Assembly: GCA_016800925.1 (NCBI GenBank)
Contig: JABCPU010000810.1
Span: 1-25,739 of the forward strand
DNA from: Suillus spraguei
Lineage: Eukaryota > Basidiomycota > Agaricomycetes > Boletales > Suillaceae
Direction: 5' to 3'
Length of the DNA stretch: 25,739 nt
Made by a program: the position numbers and the translations under genes. The notes under the pieces are model-generated. The model did not search any database. It worked only from the letters and a program-made list of their open reading frames with translations, and was not told where the DNA came from. The stretch's first letter is position 1. Each line of letters opens with the position of its first letter. Below are positions 20,058 through 25,739 of this stretch, one piece after another.

Positions 20058-20804
20058 TCACATTAGACCCCCAAAGCCAAAACCAGAAACGACAGCTCCA
20101 ATTAATCCTACACTGACTCTCCATAGCACCCTCTCCATCGATTCTACGTACGGTGTCACTGGATACCCCAGCCCAGAGAAGACCATGCAAGGCACTCGCA
20201 CAACAAGTTGGAGCAAGTTAAATGGAACTGGAAAGTAATAAGGTTCATACTGGACAAGAGCTTCCACAAATGACCTGCGTGCGTGCAACCCGATTTCTCG
20301 CGAGTAGCGATCCCATCTACTTGTTGAGGCGGTTGATAATGTCAAGGCTGGGAACATCGCCAAAGTTACGCCAAATCCACCCAGTAGTAACATAATGACA
20401 GTGATGAAAAGGACGAAGAATGACAATCGGCTGTCCATTGGAGTTGCTTCCAGAAAATTTGCTAGCACTGTCAGGGGTGTGTCGACGAGCGAGGCAGAAA
20501 CGAGAAATGTTGCGAGTAATAAGACAGGAAAGAAAAAGAGGTGACTGGTATGACGATGTGCATTGCCCCGTGTGAAAGCAACGTAGAGAGGGGTATGGTG
20601 CTCTCGGGCTTCACTGCAGCGGGCAAGCTGGGAGAGTAGGGAGGTGAAGGAGAACCAGCTGGATAGGAGGGCAATGTGAAGCACAGAGAATGAAACATTT
20701 CCAGGTAAAGGGACAGATGGAAGAGTCATTACAAATGCGGGGAATACAAGCATTGCTGGCAAAGTATGCATTGACCACCGTCGAGCGAGGGATGCAGCAG
20801 ACAT
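20058..20804 (-). CDS. Predicted multi-pass membrane protein, 248 aa
   Basis: A single uninterrupted exon from ATG to TAA, with no frame break. Hydrophobic segments lie at roughly residues 14-33, 38-60, 86-107, 126-155, 187-212 and 222-247, giving about five to six membrane helices. The loop after the second segment is polar and His/Arg-rich (CSEAREHHTPLYVAFTRGNAHRHTSH). The C-terminal end is glycine-rich (VVSGFGFGGLM). No family was recognised and the first segment is not an obvious cleavable signal peptide. It lies upstream of the LRR gene in the same orientation, with no sign of co-transcription. Confidence 0.65.
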   Translation of the reverse strand: MSAASLARRWSMHTLPAMLVFPAFVMTLPSVPLPGNVSFSVLHIALLSSWFSFTSLLSQLARCSEAREHHTPLYVAFTRGNAHRHTSHLFFFPVLLLATFLVSASLVDTPLTVLANFLEATPMDSRLSFFVLFITVIMLLLGGFGVTLAMFPALTLSTASTSRWDRYSREIGLHARRSFVEALVQYEPYYFPVPFNLLQLVVRVPCMVFSGLGYPVTPYVESMERVLWRVSVGLIGAVVSGFGFGGLM

Positions 20805-21157
20805 GACAGTGAGAATCCTCTCCCGAGTGCCTTGTTCATTTTGTCCCAGGGTTATGTGAAGTGTGGAGGATATAGTAAATAGTGAATAAGTGAACCCATA
20901 AAGACCAGTTGGCCCAAAACATCAATGAAATGCAGCACTCTGTGAATAATGTGAGGACCACACATCGAGATTCGTATCTGCGGCCACGCACCGGGGTGTC
21001 GAAAGAGCATCAAAGTATCCTATTAAGCTTAGGCCGTGGTCCCGCGCAGATCGTACTTTCATCCCATACTTCCAACATTTAATCACTACGGCTTCTACAA
21101 CGGGTGTGTAAGAAGCTCCGGAGAAGCATGGTCCTCCGTCAACATATCGATTACTGT
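20805..21157. other. Intergenic region
   Basis: Holds the presumed promoter of the membrane-protein gene and the 3' side of the unknown gene at 21158-21615. A further small 3' exon of that gene cannot be excluded. Nothing else was recognised. Confidence 0.4.
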
Positions 21158-21615
21158 TTAACCATGAATTGCAATTTGATTATTCAGAATACTGCGCTCA
21201 CCTCTCGTAGTTGTGTGCCCCGTATCTTCTAGCGGGAAGGCTGTCCAAAATATAGTTTGGATAGCAGAAGAACTACTTTGATTCAGGAGGAATTGGTTCA
21301 ACATTTCGCTGGCACGTCGTCCGGCGTCCTCAGCAACAGCAGAGGCGGCTCTGGTATGTTGCCAGCTTTCCAAGATATCTGAAGATTCGTTCAAGGCTTT
21401 ATATTGTGATTCATTATAATGTAATTGGACGAGCAACGAAAATGCAATGCGCTCTGCATCAGATGGAAACCTATGTTGCGAATCCAGTGTATAATCGGCA
21501 TTCGAGCCTCCCAATCGTACCGACGCACCACGGGAAGTACAGCAGGACGCTTCGTGTAGCCAGGCGATGCTGATAGCAGAGGAGTAGCTTCGTCGACCTG
21601 CAGTGTTTCATTCAT
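21158..21615 (-). CDS. Unknown short protein
   Basis: Begins MNETLQVDEATPLL, with an acidic dileucine motif resembling an endosomal/vacuolar sorting signal. A helical region follows (SDAERIAFSLLVQLHYNESQ, DILESWQHTRAASAVAEDAG, ASEMLNQFLLNQ), ending near AFPLEDTGHTTT. The first ~30 codons are in one frame and the rest in another; one base seems missing at about 21510-21520, between PVVRRYD and GGSNADYTLDSQH. A GTGAGC donor-like site follows TTT(R), so a further 3' exon is possible. If it is unspliced the ORF ends at 21158. No family recognised. It is divergent from TVP23. Confidence 0.5.
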
Positions 21616-21717
21616 GATTAGTCCCGGTAACTGAACAAGCTGTTGCGAACAAACACAACCATACCCTAGAACCGGGCACTTAATCATGTCACGTCAGACC
21701 ACACAGCTTCACCAACA
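21616..21717. promoter_or_regulatory. Short divergent promoter region
   Basis: Only 102 bp separate the ATG of the minus-strand unknown gene (21615) from the first plus-strand ATG of the TVP23 locus (21718). A shared bidirectional promoter is inferred from geometry only; no TATA box was recognised. Confidence 0.35.
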
Positions 21718-21837
21718 ATGAGCACGAACACACCGTTGTTACAGACCATCGAACCTGATGATTCTTCGATGGCACAGGTTCCGTCTACTAGTAGAAGCAC
21801 TACGTCTAATGCTCGACCTACAGCAATTGACACCTAA
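21718..21837 (+). other. 39-codon ORF ahead of TVP23, likely displaced N terminus
   Basis: Encodes MSTNTPLLQTIEPDD and then a Ser/Thr-rich stretch, stopping at TAA 4 nt before the ATG used for the intact TVP23 model. Fungal TVP23 proteins often have a short acidic, Ser/Pro-rich N terminus, so this may be the true start put out of frame by a 1-nt change. It could instead be a genuine upstream ORF. Confidence 0.4.
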
Positions 21838-21841
21838 TAAT

Positions 21842-22911
<1,070 letters not shown>

Positions 22912-23278
22912 ATGGATGATCGAAGGTTCATCTATCATACTTCCAAAGGCAGTTGTGATATAGCTAATGTTACACAAGTGCGAATGTTGCATAATAAATG
23001 CTGACAGTCCAAATGAACACAATGGACACGAAGATGAAAGCAATGTACACGAAGATGAAAACAACTTGAAGGACAAACACGAAAAGCGAATAATGGCCTA
23101 TGTAACAGATCAAGATGGATGATACAACACGCGTCATCTACGCCTTTCTGCCAACTCATTGACACCGATGTAAGTTCATAGACCAGTGTCGTTTATTCTA
23201 ATCCAACCCAACCTCGTGCATCGACACGAGAATATGCCGTTGTCGGTGCCACCGAAGTTCCGACGCCAATGAAAGACC
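22912..23278. other. Convergent intergenic region
   Basis: Lies between the stops of TVP23 (+) and the phosphatase (-), so it should hold two 3' ends. Apart from a short direct repeat (23020-23061) nothing was recognised. Confidence 0.5.
23020..23061 (+). repeat. Two-copy 21-bp direct repeat
   Basis: CAATGGACACGAAGATGAAA at 23020 is followed directly by CAATGTACACGAAGATGAAA at 23041, with a period of 21 bp. Short, imperfect and in the 3' flank; probably a replication-slippage product. Confidence 0.7.
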
Positions 23279-25501
23279 TCATACGACCATGAGAACGAGA
23301 AGTGGATACTCGAGGGGTGTGTTGGATGGGAATGGGTAGGCAGTATTCTGTACATTGGATGTTACAGTCATAGTAGATGGGGTGCGCAATGCGGTGGTGA
23401 GATGCTTGGGTGAAGGTGGGAAGACAAACAGAGTTTGAGAGGGTGTCGCAGCAATATGTTGTCGTGGGGTAGTTTTGGGGAAATACAAATTGACTCGCGT
23501 TACCGCGGAGTTTGAGCGGAGGTGGCGCTGGTTTACGGGCCGGTGTCCGGCGACGGGTACGAGGTGTCTCTTGACTGTCTTGTACAGGTGTGATGGGGAA
23601 GGGGGTACCGGGGGTAGGATGCCTAACGGTGGCGGTCGCCGCTTGCCCTTACCCGCAGGGAAGTTGAAAGTTGATTGCACTGCCGTACCAGGAGGTTGAT
23701 GAATATTGAATGTAAGTTTTGTTGCAGGTGTCGAAGGCACGGGATCGAGCGATTTGCTCCGCAAGGGTGGGCGATGGAGTGAAGCTTTACAAGACGAAGG
23801 TTGAGTACTAGGTTCGCTTGTGCCAGGCGATTCGCTGGACAATGACAAACACGGACTTCTTCGGGGTTCGGTGGCTTCATCGAAGCCTCCACCAATTCCT
23901 AAGAGCTCTTGCTCCTCATCCGCTTCAACTAAATCCTCGCTTAGGACGCTGCCGGTGGTATGAATGCTGGCAACTGAACCAGTTCGCTTGCGTCCATATC
24001 GGCTACGCCACGCCGGACCCATGCCCACCCCCGATGAGGAAGCAACAGAGGATACCGAAGATTTCCTTGCGATTATGCGTTCTTCCATAGCCCGGTCGAG
24101 GTCTTTAGCCTCCTGTTGGATAACATCATCTCTGTCATCCGTTTCATCATTACCGTACGCGTTACGGCGGCGACCCCACTCCTTCTCTTCGTCACTGATG
24201 AAAGAAGACTTGTCTGATTCGGCGGGCGAGGGACCGCCGCCATTGAGGGCCTTTTCATATTCCAATAATTGGTAAATGAGACTAAAATTAAAACCGCATT
24301 GAAATCGAAGACGAAGTGGCGAGAATGGAGGGTTGCTTACGACATATTTGGACCAACATGCTTACTTTTCTCTTTTACAAATGAGTATGCTGCTTGCATG
24401 CCTTTCAGCTGCCACACCTCAGGGGGTACGTTAGGTAAACACATGGCAGCGGCGCGCATGACAAGGGCGATGACCAGCGTAGCTGAGCGGGAGATGCCGC
24501 ATTGGCAACTGCACATAACATGAGGACTATAGATCCAACACAGTTACGAAACTACGTACTGGATAAGTACACCTTCATGACGATTGAGTGCAGCATCTAC
24601 GAAAGTCATGGCTGTAGGAAATCCTTCATGGACGAGATCTGCCTGCCCGTGGGACCAAGGCAACTTCAAGTAATGCATGCCCGGACGCCCAGAGGGAATA
24701 TGGGAGGGTAATATGTTGATGTCGTAGATTGAATTGCTTTGGATGTCTTGGAACTAAGATTGGGAGTAGATGCGAAGGGTCGCAGGGGTTGCGCAGCAGA
24801 AGAATCAAAAGGTGACGTGACTTCTTTTGCAACGTTGAGGATCGCTTTGATCCGGCGCTCCAGGAGACCTTGCCAATCTCGCGCATTGTCCTCAGAACCA
24901 AGCCAGATCCCGGGAAGGATTTGAATGGGACCATTCACATACGGTGCGGTGGGAGAACCGTCTTCATCTGTTCGATGAAGGACAGTAGTAATACCAGGAT
25001 TCGGCAAGGAGAGCACAGAAGGTCGTCTCGGACGAATAGTCTGGTAGAGGTCTTGCTGTGTGTCAACAGTACTCAGGGAATCTGAGAGCGGTGAGACGAG
25101 AGAATTTGAGGAAGATTGAGCCGATGGAAGATTAATTGAAAGATTTTTCATGTTTCTGAGTGACCTTGGTTTTTTATGTGCAAGAAGCTGAGGGCTTGAT
25201 GCGGAATCGGAAGCGGAAGAAGAGGGAACAGATGGAGAGCTGGCCTCGTCCGTTGCGAGGACTATAAGGGGACTGTGTTCAGCAGGAGTGTCAATGCGGA
25301 GGGCTGTGGGGTACATCTTTTGCGTGTGGCCATAGATGACGCCTGGACCGACTGCGGTAAATATTGATTTTTGGTAGATTGCATGACAGGAGTCAAAGAT
25401 ATGAATTACACGACCAGCGTGTCACCTTGCCTGCAGGTGATTAGATTGATCAAATTGGAGTCAAAAAGATCTCCGTTATTCTCGAACACAAGGCTCAAGC
25501 A
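23279..25501 (-). CDS. Dual-specificity protein phosphatase (MAPK-phosphatase type)
   Basis: A cysteine-based dual-specificity phosphatase, a family that typically removes phosphate from MAP kinases (yeast Msg5 class). Exons: 25501-25426 (upstream coding exon, probable), 25351-24560, 24508-24341 and 24281-23279. The long N terminus is Ser-rich. The catalytic region starts GPIQILPGIWLGSEDNARDW and continues through ILNVAKEV, MHYLKLPWSHGQADLV and VLIHCQCGISRSATLV. The last carries the HCX5R signature (nucleophile Cys in HC, Arg in SRS), split by the 24509-24559 intron. The ~335-aa C-terminal extension is Ser/Pro-rich with a short DLDRAMEERI helix. One base seems missing at 24701-24708 (between STYYPP and IPSGRPGMHY); restoring it makes every exon phase agree. 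The first in-frame ATG is at 25316, but an open exon with good splice sites lies upstream, so the true start may be left of 25501 or beyond the edge. Confidence 0.83.
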
Positions 25502-25739
25502 CTGTTAAAATATAAATTTCAGTAAAAACACAAAGGATGAACAGAAAGAAAATAAGAAAATGGTCGAATGCTAGGAGAGACTCGGAAAGTTACAAGAAGA
25601 AAGTGACTTAGCATTCACTTACATAATCATAACAATCATAACTCTTTGTACTTGTGTGTTGTATTTTTAATTTTTAATGGCGGTCGCAGTGTACAGCCCA
25701 TCACCATAGTGTGGGGAACGTGGTATCCTCCTTTCCGAT

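Overview
This window looks like nuclear DNA of a filamentous fungus, most likely a basidiomycete of the Agaricomycetes. Genes are compact and cut by many introns of about 45-60 nt with GT..AG ends. Exons are often tiny, including one of 6 nt and one of 10 nt. The recognisable proteins (Rho exchange factor, amino acid permease, TVP23, dual-specificity phosphatase) are all fungal families. No tRNA, rRNA, CRISPR array or bacterial-style operon was seen.

Layout. (1) 1-913 (+): 3' end of a Dbl-homology/PH Rho guanine-nucleotide exchange factor. (2) About 1285-12460: a duplicated segment. Each copy holds an 11-exon amino acid permease on the minus strand (1440-3607 and 8923-11091) plus roughly 0.9-1.3 kb of upstream DNA. 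Between the copies sits a complete pogo-like DNA transposon (4688-7738) with 40-bp perfect terminal inverted repeats, a TA target duplication and an uninterrupted 837-aa transposase. About 1 kb of DNA with no recognisable gene follows it. (3) 13137-25739: ordinary gene-dense chromosome. In order it holds a protein-kinase-like gene with a probable C-terminal extension, a conserved-looking protein of unknown function, a leucine-rich-repeat protein, a membrane protein and a short unknown gene. That unknown gene is divergent from TVP23, which converges on a dual-specificity phosphatase running to the right edge.

The main caution is reading-frame integrity. Nearly every multi-exon host gene is clearly coding, but carries one or more 1-2 nt frame breaks, many in short homopolymers. 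The transposase, TVP23 and the single-exon membrane protein are intact as read. The pattern fits residual homopolymer errors in a long-read assembly better than independent decay of so many unrelated genes, but raw reads are needed to decide. Coordinates below are gene models through these breaks.

No new defence or biosynthetic system is visible. The most interesting items are the freshly inserted, apparently complete transposon inside a recent permease duplication, the conserved 6-nt microexon and the one-codon-plus-stop terminal exon in both permeases, and a kinase gene that probably continues through an apparent stop into the next ORF.
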